This document shows positions 13,976 through 28,434 of a DNA stretch of 64,000 nucleotides, piece after piece. This DNA is from Istiophorus platypterus (taxonomy: Eukaryota; Chordata; Actinopteri; Istiophoriformes; Istiophoridae). The notes beneath the pieces are model-generated. The model was not told the origin of the DNA. It made no database searches and saw only the letters and a program-made list of their open reading frames with translations. Location: assembly GCA_016859345.1 (NCBI GenBank), contig CM029120.1, positions 7,679,501-7,743,500 on the forward strand, read 5' to 3'. The stretch's first letter is position 1, and every line of letters starts with the position of its first letter. A program made the position numbers and the translations under genes.

Positions 13976-15210
13976 CTCACAGTCACAGAAACACACACAC
14001 ACACACACACACAATCCCTCCAGAGGGGTCCAGAGGTAGCTGACAGCTGTGATGGGTGTTGAGAGACTGAGGTGAAGGTAGTGCATGTGTGTGTGTGTGT
14101 GCGTGTGTGTGTGTGTATGTGATTGTGTGCGTGTGCGTGTGCTCGAGAGGATAAGAATGGTTTGAACTTGGTAACCCTGCTGCACTGCAGCTGTGCTCTA
14201 GTGGTTTCTAATATAATCACAGTGATAAAGTATATGTTTGTTTTTTATTTTATCTCTTACCAAGTGAACACATCAGACAGTCCCAACTGTTTTTGGGTTT
14301 GTTTTTTTTACAATTTTTAGGGAAACAGAACACTTTCACATTAACTTTCATATTGATGTGAAACTGTATCCTCATCATCGTGACTATAAAAGGTCAGATA
14401 CATGGTGCCCCATGACATGTGCCAGAAAAAGCATGGAAAACATTGATGCCTCACATTGACCTTTACTAAAGGTAACTAAATGCTGATTTAGAATTCATTG
14501 CCAAATAGACACTATTTTTATCCTCACACCACCATTTCTGCAATCATACAGCCATCAGGTCGGTATAATTCACTTGACAGGTTCAGGAATTTAAATAAAA
14601 GGTGACGCTGCCAGAGTCATGTTTTTTATCAACAGGAGGAATGTTTTTAATGAATATCTCTGCAGATTCTTAAAATGTTCATCTGCTCCTGCAATAAAAA
14701 ATACGTTTGTGGCAGCTAATCAGAATCATTAAACCTTTTCATGGTTGGCTTTAGGAAAACTTGGTTAAAGTCAGGGAGAGATCGTGGTCTTGGTTAAATA
14801 TCTAACAAGTCTAAAGTAATTTGTTTAAAGTAATTTGTAAAAACTTAGACATATAGGACTCGAGATGCACAACCCTGGTTTGTGGTGTCCAAAAGGTAAT
14901 TGGCAAAACACAGAATATAAACATAATTTCTAGGATACGAGGTCAATAGTACCTGAAAAAGCAATCAAACACGGATGTCCACCATTCTAAATAATTAAAC
15001 GCCAATATAACGGATGTAGTGCTCTATTGGCCATGTGCAGCTGTTGCATCAGTACTGCTTAATTTTACAGGTTCCACAACTGCCTAATAACTTCCCAGCG
15101 ATTATAGCAAAGGGAAGATGTACAGTGTTTGTGCGCTTGCAATTAAATTAATTCCAGCTGACTGTGTAACCAAATCTTTTAGTCAGGGCAAAGCAGGTCA
15201 GCTGAACACG
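13838..15210. repeat. Tandem duplication A, copy 2 (about 1373 bp)
   Basis: Second copy, offset 1662 bp from the first at the left end and 1375 bp after the missing GT-flanked segment. Only scattered differences elsewhere (for example CAGTCATC/CAGCCATC and one-base changes in G runs). It ends in another A run followed by GCAATTTG, so both junctions sit in A-run/CAAT microhomology. Confidence 0.95.
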
Positions 15211-16052
15211 AAAAAAAAAAGCAATTTGTCGACGGGCAAACATACAAATTTTTCAATAATAAATGAATAATGAATGAATATTTACTTCTTCTGTGGTGCA
15301 GTTCCTTCAAGGAAATTCTGAAATTCCCTGCAATTAGTACCACACTACACAGTTATTTCCAGGAAACGTCCTTTGTAATTACTAGCTTGTTGTATTTGTA
15401 TTAAACACCCATCGCTACCTTACACCCCCCATTACATGAACGCAGCATCAAACTTGTCTCCAGGGTCATTCTATCATTTTATCATATTAAAATTATTAAT
15501 GTCTGTTAAATACTGTATATAAAGCAATATACAAAAAAAACAAAACACATGTTGGTTTTTAATGGAAGACAAGTGTTAAAACTGTAACACATCTCCTCTC
15601 AGATCACTAATTGGGCATATATTTCCAACGCTGTCACCACTTTTTTCTAGTCTGAGCCAGCAGTTAACCGCATAGTGACATTAAACTAAAATACGGCTAA
15701 TACATGTGTTGAAAAAAAAACAAAAAAAAAAAACGTTCTCGTTCCAAACGAGACAGGAAGATATATGAGACATGACACACTGTTTTAAACAAGCTAATTA
15801 GTTGTCGGAAAATGTCAAACTGGGAGGATGGAAGCCTTCTCCAGGACAGTGATGATTTAATAATACTCAGTGAGTGAATGAGATAAAACGACTCGCCTCT
15901 GTGATCTGCCTCTAATCCACATCTGATAGGAGCAGTAAATACCAGAGCTCACAAATGAGGTTGAGAGGATTCCTGTGTCTCCAGCGACTCGTTTTTCATT
16001 GGACTCATCACTCTTGCATCGTTCTCTCGCCCCCCTCTCCTCGACTTTTTTT

Positions 16053-18200
16053 GTCAATAAAATACAGAGCTATTTAGTTACAGTGGCATGGGAACACTAA
16101 ATTGACTTGGAGACACTTTTTAAGCATCTGCTCTGTGTGTCCTCCTCTGTTTCTCTCTCACGCCGTCTGCTTACTTTCGGTGATACAGAGAGATGCTGCG
16201 GAGCGAGCGGCACAGTACAGGGTGTCATTTTTCAATATCAAACCCTATTTCAATGTATCTTTTTCTTCTCCCTCCCCTCTGTTTGCTGTCCATTAAATAG
16301 ACAGCTATTTAGTTACATTGACAAGGAAACTCTAAACTGGCGGGTGGGGGGGGGCAAACTTTTTTTTCCCCCTCCTTTGATGCATTGCTATGTGGATATT
16401 TCTGTCATTTCTCCCCACTGTATCCTGCCAGGTTTACAGTAAGCTAAGTGTGCAGATGTCTCTTTTTTGGCGACATCACACTTTTGGCTGCGTCTTGTTC
16501 TTCGCTTCTAAGTTGAACTTTTTGGATAAATGTTTGTTTTTATTGACGGGCCTTGGATGCCACAAGGCACAGTCGGTGAGGTAACTCGCTCGCTGAGTCT
16601 TAGTATCAGACCCAGCCCTGACCTCCGCCTGGCCCAAGGCAAAATTCTGCTAAGGGGCCCTCATACCCGACTTGTGGGCCATGTACACTGTTTACCATTG
16701 GCACACACACACTCACACCTGACGCCCCAGTGCTCCAACTACAATCGTCCCTCCTTTAAAATAGTTTGCTCCATCTCTTGGTCTAAGTAGACGTATACAG
16801 AACAGGATGAGATGTAAACATACAGTAACAATAGGTGCTTTCAATCTTGCATTATTCCAGAGTTGCAGCTAAACCTTTACTAGGAGACTAGATAATCATT
16901 CTTTTGTTTCTCTGGACTCAGACTCTGGACTAGACTAAGTAATGCTTCAAATTTGCATGAATATAAACACATGTTCTTGTCTTTTGATGAAGAAATCTGC
17001 ATAAGAACCTCAAACAACCCGTAAAATTTACTCCTCTGAGACCTGAAAGTTACATTTCGATGATGAACACTTGAGTTGGACTTTCTTAAAAAGGACTGCG
17101 CGACTTGTCCCGAGTCTCTCTCTCTCTCCGACCAAGTGTTGACTTGAGTTGGATTTGGAGACTAAAAGCTTGAAGGGCATTTTAACACAATATTGTTTTT
17201 TCTACCTATACTTTGCTGCCATATCCAGCCTCCAAACTTGATTTCTTTTCTGAAAAAAAATGAGAATTCTTCTGCCACTTTGCAAGATTTTTCTGCTTGT
17301 CCCGAGATTTTGATTTTATTTCAAGCATCTTTTCAACATCGTGAGATATAAAAGTGAAGATAATTACACTCGAGTCAAAAGCTTCAAGAAGACTCTACTA
17401 AGATCAGATGAAAATTATGTCTCCTTGTACTGACGGAGCTGTTTCTAAATTTTGATATTCTCACAATATGTTGTGTGCGTATGTATATATATATATATAT
17501 ATTTTTAAATCCTTTCCTCTCTCCGTCCCCCTCTGCCTCCTGTCCACTGAAGTGAGCACTAACCAGCAACAGTCAGTGAGAACACTAAATTAGCTTGGAG
17601 ACACTTTCTCCCACTCCTGTCTCTCCTCACTTTGCTGCCCATTAAACAGAGGAACCAAGCGCTTGTACAGCACGTGTCATTTGCTTTATTGAATAGCATC
17701 AGCCACGCTCACGCGCTCTCCTCGGCCTCAAAGTAATAAAAACACCGAGATCTCAGAATGGGCAGCGAAAATTTTGAGGCTTTGAAATTCCAAACATCCC
17801 GGCAGTGCTTATATCTAATGCATTTCTATCACCAACAGCACTTTGATGTAATAATAATACTTTGCCTCTCCCCTCCCGTCCTCCCCGCCTGCCATCTATT
17901 AAACAGAGCTACAGCGGCAGCAGAAGGCTAAGTTACCCTAAATGAGTTTTGAGACTTTTCTTTTTTTTAATCAAAGCATCTCCCATGTGTATTTCTTCCG
18001 CCTGCCCTGTTTGCAGTGGGGCAGCCAACTTGATAACTGAAGAAAGACATACAGTAAAGAGCACAAAAGCCTTTTTTTATTTTAATTATTTCCAATTGAA
18101 ACATCTCTCAAAGTCTCTTCTCTACCTCCTCTGTCTCTCCTCGCCACTCTGCCAGCTATCCATTAGTGGGCGGGCTGTCTACGGCGTTGTGGTGGCGGGC
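16053..18200. repeat. Diverged local repeat, at least four partial units
   Basis: Units at about 16053-16135, 16290-16360, 17574-17660 and 17889-17960. They share parts of a pattern: CCATTAAACAGAG, CTATTTAGTTACA, GAACACTAAATTGACTTGG and GGAGACACTTT, followed by C/T-rich sequence. Spacing is irregular (237 to over 1000 bp). Units differ by many substitutions, so the duplication is old. Confidence 0.65.
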
Positions 18201-18689
18201 TAAACTGTGCATGTAAAGCTCCGCTCTAGTTTAGGTTCTTTTCCTCTTGACATGGACTCAGCTGACTGTTCCCGATGCTCACTCACCCATTGGAAGGAAA
18301 AGAGTTGATTCTCTCTCACCGTCTCTCGCTCTCAATATCTCTCTCTCTCTCTCTGTTTCTCTTTTTGTCTCTCCATGTTCTCTTCTTGGCTTGTGCCTCT
18401 AGTGCTCCTCTTTTGCTCTTTTGCCCCCCCCCCCTCGTACATGTATTCTTACGCTTTCTGCCTCACTCTCTCCTGCTCTTATCTTGTTTCCTCTACATGC
18501 TTTTGGTGGCTTATAGCTCTTCTCTCTTCCATCTCCATCTTTTTGTCGTTGCTGTACATGTCCTCTCCATTACTCTTCTCTCTCCCCCTATATCTCCCCT
18601 GTTTTCCCCCCGTTCTTCCTTCTCTACATTTCTTTCCTTTCATTTTCATCAGCATAATCTTTCACTTATGTAACAATAGCAAAACCACA

Positions 18690-19365
18690 TTTTAGAAATA
18701 CTCATACTGATTATAAAAGTAAAAGTACTGCATTCAGAACCTTACTTTCACTGAAAAAGCACACAAAGATTAACAACAAAAAATGCACTAGTAGAAAAGT
18801 AAAAGTACTTGCAGAAAGGAGTTTATACAGTATCTATTATATGATTGGATTATCACTACCGATGCATTAACATTTAAGCATTTAAATATTGATACTCTTA
18901 AAGCTGGAGCTAATTTATAACTAACTCAGTTCCTTTACATAATATTAAATACAGTTTTAAGTTTCTTTTTTTTCAATAAGGGCTAACTGGCATTTTAAAA
19001 CAGCTGGGCACTGTAGTGTTTTATGCAAAGGTTAAGCAAACGGGATTAAATAGTGCATTTGTCGGGGACTATTTTCTGCCTCATATCAATACACATTTGG
19101 CATCAAACCGAACGCTTCCCACGCTCATTGTAAAGAAGGATCATGTCATCAAGTCCAACCGTGTGGCTCATTGCTTTTTACATAGTTTTAGTCTTAATTA
19201 ATTTTCGGTTTCATTTGCAGAGATTTTTTTTTTTTTGAAACTAATATTAATGGACTTTCATTTGCAAAGTAGCTCGTTATCATTACAGTCGAAGGGGAAG
19301 TGGATGTGAAGTAGTGCTTAGCTAAGATACTCAATTAAAGTACAACTAAATAAAAATCTTGACTA
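18690..19365 (+). repeat. Old teleost interspersed repeat (AAAAGTAAAAGTACT type)
   Basis: AAAGTAAAAGTACTTGCAG, then GATTGGATTATCACTACCGATGCATTAACATTTAAG-like text and a distal AAAGTACAACTAAATAAAAA end. Composition and motifs match a very common fish element; a related copy is at 63240-63540. Possible insert near 19000-19250. Confidence 0.55.
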
Positions 19366-20519
19366 GATGTACCGTCCCCCACTGTGCAGCAATCACCCAC
19401 TCCCAGCCATCCACTCCCTCTTCGCCCCTTGCTCTTCTTCACATCCTCTCTCTCTCGCTATTTCCCTCTTTTCTCCTCTTCCCTCCTTTGCAATTTACGC
19501 CCCTCCTTCATCCCTTCTCTCTGCATCCACCCTCTGCTGTACCTCATTCTCTCTCCCTCTTTCCTCCCCAGAGGGAATGAGTAAGTGCATGGTTGAGTGG
19601 AGAAGAGAGGTGGGTCTGGCCCTCCCAAATTCTATTTCAGAGAAACTCGAGCTCAGAGAACCATGTCTGCCTTCGGAGAGCAAACGCTGGCCTGCTTTTA
19701 CAGTTTCATAAGCAGCGCTGGAGCTCACGCCACGCGAAGATAAATACAAATCCCAGAGCCAATAAATTCACCAAAGGAAAACAGACGTCAATCGCTTTGC
19801 CCACGCTCGCTTCCTCTAACCCTGAGCCATGTAACGAAACACATGAAAAGTCAGCAAGTGAGCGTTCCCACGCCCATACATGATTTATATCAATGTAAAG
19901 ACACACAGCAGTAAACACACACATGCACATGAACACACGCACACACTCAGATGACCTGTTCTTTCCACGTTGCTTCTTTGGGGGAGGTCTGTCTTTTTCG
20001 GCCTGACAAGTGATGGTGGCAACACACTCACACACACACACACACACACACCAAAAGGAGCGCGGCTGGCAGAGAGGGTATGAATTATACATCCACCCTG
20101 TCTCTATGCATTAGATAGAAAAAAGGGAGAGCTGGGGAAAGAAAAAGAGAGATGGAGGGAAGGGAAAAAAGAAATGGCAGCAATGTAAGTAGGAGATAAC
20201 GTGTTCCTGATACATAACATGTTGCCTTGTGATGAAGTAGAGAAAAAGGAGGCGGAGGCGGAGGCTACATCCATAAACTGTCTATCACCTCGATGGTACG
20301 GCCTTAAGACAGACACTTGTGTCTGTTTTGAGTGTGCACAAAGTGTGTGTTTTATGTGTGTGTGTTTGTGTGTGTGTGTTATGCACAGGTCCACAGCTGG
20401 ATGTAGGAATTGCTCCTAGCAACATATTTCTGCTGCTGTGATGCTCATTGGTTCACAGTTCAAAGAGCTCTTTCCTCTGCAGATGGGGGATGCAGGAGGG
20501 GGAAATGCACACATGCATG

Positions 20520-20576
<57 letters not shown>
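20520..20576. repeat. (CA)n microsatellite
   Basis: About 28 uninterrupted CA units. Confidence 0.95.
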
Positions 20577-20578
<2 letters not shown>

Positions 20579-20579
20579 T

Positions 20580-23500
20580 CAACTGATTTGGACAGATATT
20601 TTTTTCCTCCCCAAAAGCACCAACCTTGTTCCAGATTTGTCCATTTGGTGGAAAAAAACGAAACCTAAAGTGCTTCGGGGATGTGAGAGAGAAACCTGCG
20701 TTTTCACCAGAGATGCCAACCAAATCGACTGTGGTGAAAATTCAGGAAGGACCTTCTGCCTGTCGTCGCTGTCAAGAGAAATTCTTTGCATTTCCAAAGA
20801 GTCAGCTTCTTGGGAATAAAAAATAAATCCATGTATTTTCAGACTCAGAGCAGTCCCCGTATTTGTATCCAGTATAGTTACTGTGATAGTAGCTGTTTTT
20901 TTTCTTGTTTGTCCTTGTTTTCTAATTCAGTTTGGCTATTGATTTTTTTTTTCTTCAGGGGCTTGTATCAACTTTTTTAACAAGCTGAAATTCAATTGCT
21001 ACAAGATGTATATTATGGATGACAGACTAGTCAAAGTCCACAAAAGCACCATTAACGTTAAAGTAAAATTTACTGTAAATGCTAAATGTAGTTTATTTGA
21101 ACTCGGCAGTGACTCATTCTCTGTGTTTACTGCAATAAGAATGATTTTTTAAAAATCTGTTTAACACTCTCATGTTAGATTTTCTGGCATGTGGTGGGTT
21201 TTGTGTTTTCTGATTTGGGGTGAAATGTATTTAACACAGTATCTTCAGAAAGTTAATCTTTTATCAAGTGTCTCTTGTCTGTTTTTTATGCTGTTATCAC
21301 TGCCATGATAAGAGAACAGATAGAGCTTGAACAGGTTTCATGGGAATCGAGCAAAAAAAAAAAAAAAAAAAGAGTAAATGGATTAACAAATCAATGAAAC
21401 AGCATGAAGGACGACCAAAACAGAAGTTAAGAGATTCTAAGGATGTTGTTAGGCTTTGGTGTTTTTCTTTTTATTTTATTTTGAAGGCCTTTGTAAAGCT
21501 TCTTGTTTGGGTTTCAGGAGACCAAACCAGCTGCCACGTAACCACTGTAGTATAAAGCATTTTCTAGATGGTGATTACGTAGCCCTGCCTCTGGCTGGTG
21601 AAGTAACATGGGGCAGCTGCATGGGGAAGAGGGGTTAGTTTTCACTTCTGCAGTAAATTCAGTTTGATTTATAACTCAGCATCTATAACAGCCATAACAG
21701 AATCGTCATGGGTTTATTGTGTGCTCCCAGCAGTTATCATGCACGCTCTGCACGCAATTGTTCATCCATGTGCATGGGCAAATACACAACTGGAGTCGAC
21801 GTGGGCAAATTTATGCGCAGACATTCACATTTGAATAATTTCTTTACCTCCACATTTTCACAGAGACATGATAGTGCTATTTTTGAGGATGGAAGCATTT
21901 TTTTTTTTGTTGTTGTTGTTTTTTCTTTTTTTAAACACAAAGGCTGATTGTGCTCTACTTCACACTCATATGATGGATGCAAAGAAGGAATCGCAGAAAA
22001 AAGAGGAAAAGTAGCCATCATGAGATATTAAAAAATGGAGGTTTTTGTGTGTGTGTGTGGGGGGGCTGAACAAAGAAGCCTGAAAATTCCCTTCACTGAA
22101 ATGGAATAGCATACAGTGAAACTCATAATGGAGCCAAATTGTACTTAATGAAGAGTACAGAAATATCGCCTCCTCCAGAATCCTTGTTAATAAATGTAAT
22201 GGCAAATGATAATTTTCCAAGTGTATGTTCTTCCCCTCATCACATATGTCATCTGAAGGCAGCTCATGACTCGCCCACGAGCGCGGCCTTGGGGCAAGCC
22301 AGACCCACCCTGGGAGGATTTGATCCGCGGTGGCTGCCCAGAGCTATTTGAATTGGATTATATTAGAACTTTCCTGGTAGGCACACGAGTACATGCTTGG
22401 CTCGGAGATGTGAGATTTTCCGTGGGCAAACAATTTGGATGCAGACAGTGGCAGTTGGTGTCACAGCCGACGGACACAGCGAGACACAACAAGGTCGTCA
22501 GCAAATGGGAGGCTGGGCTTGAGAGAAAGCAGGCACCGCTGTGAATGAGAGCACCTTCCTCATTACTGACTCAGAGTTGTTTGCTAAGTAGCTCCCCAGA
22601 TGCTTTTGTGAGAGTGTGTTTAGGGCCAGGCAACAAAGGGGGCTTCAAAATAAAAGACCAGTAGCTGACACTCTTGGCCTAATTGTTTCCTCTTTGTAGG
22701 GATGAGGATTCATTATCCTGTCACCACAAAAAAATCCCACTTTCGCTTACAGGAAGTTTACCAACCCTGGTCTTGTTTTTGTTGCCGACAAAAATAAGTT
22801 GTCTCCTACTTATGTGGTAAACTGTTCTTGCTTGAAGTCCTGAAATGGTACAAATTCCAATGTCACTCTACAAAAAAATAATATTGAACATTTACTCTGT
22901 TCTGTTCCTATTTATGTGAAGTCAATGTTAAAGCATCAAAAAGCGCATAATTCTAGATGAATTGATATGTGGGTTTTTATGAAGGTAGGTGCGCTTTGTT
23001 CGCTGCCCGATCACCTGAGGGATTTTTCACTGCCAGGTGATGAAATGGCCATGTATACGATCTGAGCCTCTCAGCAACTGTCACGCCACGTGCATGCAGA
23101 ATAAAACATGATTAGGGTTAGAACTTAGCTCGAAATATGTATATTTCTGAGCTCCTAATAATTGCCATTATTGTCGAATGACTACAATAGTTTTTACAGA
23201 AGGAATTATACATGATTACACTCACTGTATGTGTTCACAGTCACAGAACGCAGACAGAATGAGGCGTTTGGGTTCAGCTCAAGCACCAACTGCCAGCAGC
23301 TCGGTGCCGAAGCCACTTCTGACAAATGACCATTTCAAGTGTCTAGGAAAACCCTCAACATAGTTCTCAGCATGAATCTTATTTTTTTGTTTTTGTTTTA
23401 CAGAGGTTGCATTTTCAGTTGCTAATTATACTTCTAATGCGTGTCTTGACAGTGAGTGATTTCAAATGATTTTTTCATTAAGATTAGATTAAAAAGACAA

Positions 23501-24170
23501 CTTAATTTCTGCACAACTAAGAGGAATTTTTTCCGAAGGGTCCTAGTTTGTAGGGGGTGTTTTTTAAAAATGTATTAAGTCTTTATAGTTGATATTTTAA
23601 ACACATTCTTGTACAATTTGCTCACAGTGGTGATGTAATCCCATCATGTCTTTAAATGGTATCTGCACTGGCATATCGTATGAGGAAATAAGGTAAAACC
23701 TCTGGAGATCCAGCATACAGACTTACAGTCAATTCGGAAACACGTTTGCCGACTCTAATCATTCTTGCAGACTATAATGCTCGGCCATGGCATTCAGCTG
23801 TCCCACTTATGCACTTCCCTGTTTTTCTGGTTTCATAATGTCCCATCTGAGACTTATGTGTGACATCATAGGCACTGTACACCAGTGTTTTTCTGCAGGC
23901 CTGCTGGCCCTCTGGCTCTCCTAAGACAGGTGTTTTCCTTTTGTTTGTCCTGGGAGGCAGGGTGCAACTTAGTATAATTGAGTGCATCCAGCCAAAACCC
24001 CAGATGCATCCTCCTTGTCTTTCTGTCTTTTTTTCAGCATACAGTATTTTATTATGTAACACCTCTCCAGCATAACATTATTCTCACCTCCACCTTCAAC
24101 TGTCTAAACTCACCAATCATTACACACCTATGATGAGTGCGTTCTGTTTGCTGTTTTGTAAATAAGTCAA
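20580..24170. other. Repeat-poor stretch of the efna2 intron
   Basis: 3.6 kb without microsatellites and with few homopolymers, of complex sequence. Might contain conserved regulatory elements; nothing could be named from sequence alone. Includes one copy of the duplicated motif at 22340. Confidence 0.35.
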
Positions 24171-24671
24171 TTTTTTCATTGTTTTCCGACAAATCGGAGC
24201 CTCATCTGGGATTTGAACCCACAAACTCTTGCATCCCCATACGCGACTCACACCCCTGCACACTATTGTTTAGTTCAGGAAGTAGAAAATAGGGGCCAGC
24301 AGTTTTATCTTGCCTACATAGAGCTGTTGATGTGTTGATTTAAGATGAAAGTGTCTACTGTAATGTCAGGGAGCATTCTATACGATCCTCTAAAACAGTA
24401 TCATTTCTGGCTCACCATTAGCTCCAGACGGAGTTATTACTTATTACCAGTGCTCACGACTCTGCTTGGTTTTTCTGTTTCATGCACGCGTGCATGCACA
24501 TGCATACAGTACACTCGTGATAAAAGACGTTAACATGCACTTGCATGGCCTTGATTATAAAACCCAAAAGCACAAGCACACTATTACTTGATCTCACATA
24601 TACGCTCGATCACTCACAAGCATATATAGTGAATTACACACATTCACACATCCTCAACTTCACACTTGCAA

Positions 24672-24674
<3 letters not shown>

Positions 24675-24708
<34 letters not shown>
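24675..24708. repeat. (AT)n microsatellite
   Basis: About 17 uninterrupted TA units. Confidence 0.95.
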
Positions 24709-24719
<11 letters not shown>

Positions 24720-25262
24720 CCATTCCTGTACATGGCCCATGTCTAATCTGCTCCCTAAGGACTTTCCACCTTGCTGATCAATAATTCATCAAACTAATCC
24801 TCAATAATGTTTGTGATCAAACTTTCATGTGACAGGATGACTGTGTACAAGTGATTTTAATAGAGGAATATTAAAGAAGTCGTGGTGAGCCACAGTATGC
24901 AGATAATGCAACATGCATGAGGAGACAACCTATAGGAGGAAGCGCAAGCAGATAACTGGCTGAGTCAAAGGTTGGTGTTTCTGCAGGGAGCAGTTAGTGA
25001 AATGAGAGCAGACAACGGAGAGGGGGCCGAACTATTCTATGACTCCTCTCTGCTAATGGCTTTAATGAGCTTTCTGGCGTCGCGGCTCTTTAAGATGCAG
25101 AAATACAGAGGAGATCCACAATGGGGGTAAGCGGAGCGAATGAAGACATGAAATGAAGTAGATGTAGAGAGCAATTAATAGCGAACAACTTAATAGAGGT
25201 GAAAAGAGTGTCAGGGAAGTGAAAACAGCAAAAGTGGTGCAATACATAAGCTCACATAGGCT

Positions 25263-25381
<119 letters not shown>

Positions 25382-27001
25382 TCATTCATCAGCATTATTC
25401 AGCGATTTGGAAGCTGCAGTTTACACCAGTCAACGCCACAGCCACTGTAGACACTGTGCTTGTTTTGTTTAGGGTTGACCCATTTTTGATAAACAAAACA
25501 TCAATAACGCTTTCCTCAGCAAGCACGCTGCCATGCCGGCACATGTGCATGCACGCTCGCGCTCGCAAACACACACACATACACACGCACACACACACAC
25601 ACACACACACGCACACACACGCACACACACACGTGTGTGCGAACACGCAGGCGAAAACAGGCGCCCGCTCATCTCTCAACTCTCTGCGAGAGGAAGTCAG
25701 CATATACCATTCTCCCATTTTCCAGAGACAGCAGTACACGCCTCCTGTCAATTTTCTCTCTTTCTGTCCGTCTCGCACGCCCCCCTCTTCATCCTCATCT
25801 TAATTTTTCTCCCATTTTCCTCCTCAATGTCCATCCCATCCCTCTTTCCCTGTTGTTGTTTTTTTTATAATGTCTTGGTTTGAAACATTCTTGCATCCAT
25901 TGCCTTAAAAAAAATCATACAGTAATTGCTTTGGACACTAATCTCATTAGGATACATGACTGGCAGCTTTTTTATGAACAATTTCAATTCATCCTATTTC
26001 ATAACCAACCTCGTCCCAAAAAATCCAACAAAAAAAAAAAAACCGAGGTAGCTCCTCAGAGCCATATTCCTTGTTTGGCAAATCGCCACTGTGCACAAAC
26101 TATAAATACATCCATTACTACCTCTTCCTTCCTTCCTTCCCGCCTGTCTTTGGCTTCATCTCAAGGTTTTGGATGATTGGTGCTTCGGCGGGCTTCAGGT
26201 CAACCCACTTGTGTCCACGCATCCACAGCGGGAAATGAAAAATGCAGACAGTCGCAGTTTCTGCAGGAGCTGTGTTTGTTCAGATTCTGATGCCCCCTGT
26301 GAGGAGGCACGTTCTCCTAGTGCAACAGCTATGAAGAGCCCTCCTGCAGCCCCTTTAGTAATCAGGAATGAGAAGAGGCAGGGGGGTGGGGGGGGAAACA
26401 AGGGGGAAGCCGAAAGAAGAGGAGCCTAGCAGTCACCTCAGAACTATACAAGAGGCGCGGAAAATTCGCCAGTCTTTGATTAGGCTCTTCAAACTGCTGT
26501 AAAGATCGTGGGTTGTTTTTTTTTTCAACTGAAGCCAATACACTCATACACTCCTGGGCCACATGTAAATGCCCACATATAATGGGAAAAGAAATACAAA
26601 AGCACACATGTATCCACACTCCCTCACTGACTCCCTCACACACACACACACACACAGGTATCAGGTGGGTGCACACATAAATACGCACAAAACATTAAAA
26701 AAAAGGGGGGGGGGCTTACACAAGAGAAGAAATGAATAACTTCTCCCTCATTTGTGACATAACACCTCTCTGCGGCTGTGTGAGTGAGTTAGAGGTGATG
26801 CCTCAGAGAATGAAGCAATCTAATCAGCGCAGGATCTCCTCATTTTCTATTTCCATTCGAAAGAAAAGGCAGAGGTACCAAAAAAAAACTAATAATGTTC
26901 TCACATCTCCCCTCTCCTTCTTAAGGTTCCATAGAGATGCAGCAGAGGGGAGAGAGGATGAATCGTAATGGAGTGCTCCGATTCTCCTCTCACCGAGCTC
27001 C

Positions 27002-27033
<32 letters not shown>

Positions 27034-27179
27034 CACAGGAAGAGAGAGGGAGAGAGAGGAGGAGTGAGAGACTTGGGGGAACATTGGGGAGTATGGGAAG
27101 AGAGAACAGCACAGAGGAGTTGACTCATCACGACCCTTTTCATTATTCCGAGTATCCTCAAACCCCTTTACTAATCATA

Positions 27180-28180
27180 CTTCTTTAAAATCGTCATCAC
27201 CATATCCATCGTACCAGTATAATCAACGGTATCATCTCTTTTAGCATCAGTGTCATCGTTCTGTGGTATTGGCAACGTAGCAGCCATCATCATCATCATT
27301 CCATGAAAATCCCTTTCACCGGTGCCATCATCATCTACATCGTTATCCTCACCCTTGTCAACGTTGCTCCCATATTCATTATTCAATCACATCCATGATG
27401 TGCATCGTCTTCAACTCTATCCTTCTTGCTCTCACCCTGTCATCATCACTACCTTCATCATACCCGTGAAATCGTTATTATAATCACTGTCATGTCAACT
27501 AGCTTCAGTGTGATTAACACTCATACTACAGACAACATAGCCCCATCATTGTCAATCATCATAGCTTCATAAAAACATAAAAACTCTTTTCCACTCCATC
27601 ATCCTCATTATCATCAGCATTGCCATCATGATCATCGTTATTCTATTTATCTTCATCACACCGAGGCAACCGCTACTATAATCAATATTATCTGTATCAG
27701 TATATAAGTATGTATCAGTGTGTAACATTAATAATGTTACTATCGACAACATAGCTGCCATCATTATCAACACTATTATCATCTATTATCATCATCTTCA
27801 TCACTCATCACTCCAATGCAATCTATCATAATCAATATTATTTCTATTGGTATTAATTTCATCATAAATTTTAACAAACTAACGATTGTCATCATGATAA
27901 CCATGATAATGTTTTAATTGAATTTATCATTTTCACCTTTATCCACCTCATCACCCCCTCACCACCACTAGCATCTTCTTCATCATCATCATCATCAACT
28001 TTATCTATCAGTGAAACCACTATGAGATCATGAGGTCATCTCTGCTGGCGTCAGTGTAACTGTTGCTCTGACTATTGACAAAATTGAAACCGTCACGGCC
28101 GTCAGCATCATCGTCATCTTCGTCATCACTGTTGTCGTAGTCATCATCATCATCATCAGCATTATCAACATCATCGTGCC
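27180..28180. repeat. Degenerate (ATC/CAT)n tract
   Basis: About 1 kb dominated by ATC, CAT and TCA triplets with many interruptions (runs such as CATCATCATCATTCC at about 27286). It continues in patches at 28560-28790 and 29300-29440. Open frames through it read as Met/Ile/Thr-rich junk. Confidence 0.8.
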
Positions 28181-28312
28181 ATTTTCTATCATTTTCTTAT
28201 TTGAATTATTGCCTTTTGAAAGATGAAACAGAAAATTTCTGAAAACAAAACAAAAAAATATATAATGGAGCCTTTCTACCATCAAAATACTGAGCAAACA
28301 GCCCTCTAACAC

Positions 28313-28319
<7 letters not shown>

Positions 28320-28365
<46 letters not shown>

Positions 28366-28375
28366 TATATACATA

Positions 28376-28431
<56 letters not shown>
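28320..28431. repeat. (AT)n followed by (GA)n
   Basis: AT run 28320-28354, short CA bridge, then GA run 28375-28431. Confidence 0.95.

Positions 28432-28434
<3 letters not shown>

Noticed and set aside
24200..24265. tRNA-like B box (GGGTTCAAATCCC on the minus strand at 24220-24208)
   Set aside because: A 4-bp T-stem is present but no A box or pairing acceptor stem was found. At most a tRNA or SINE remnant.
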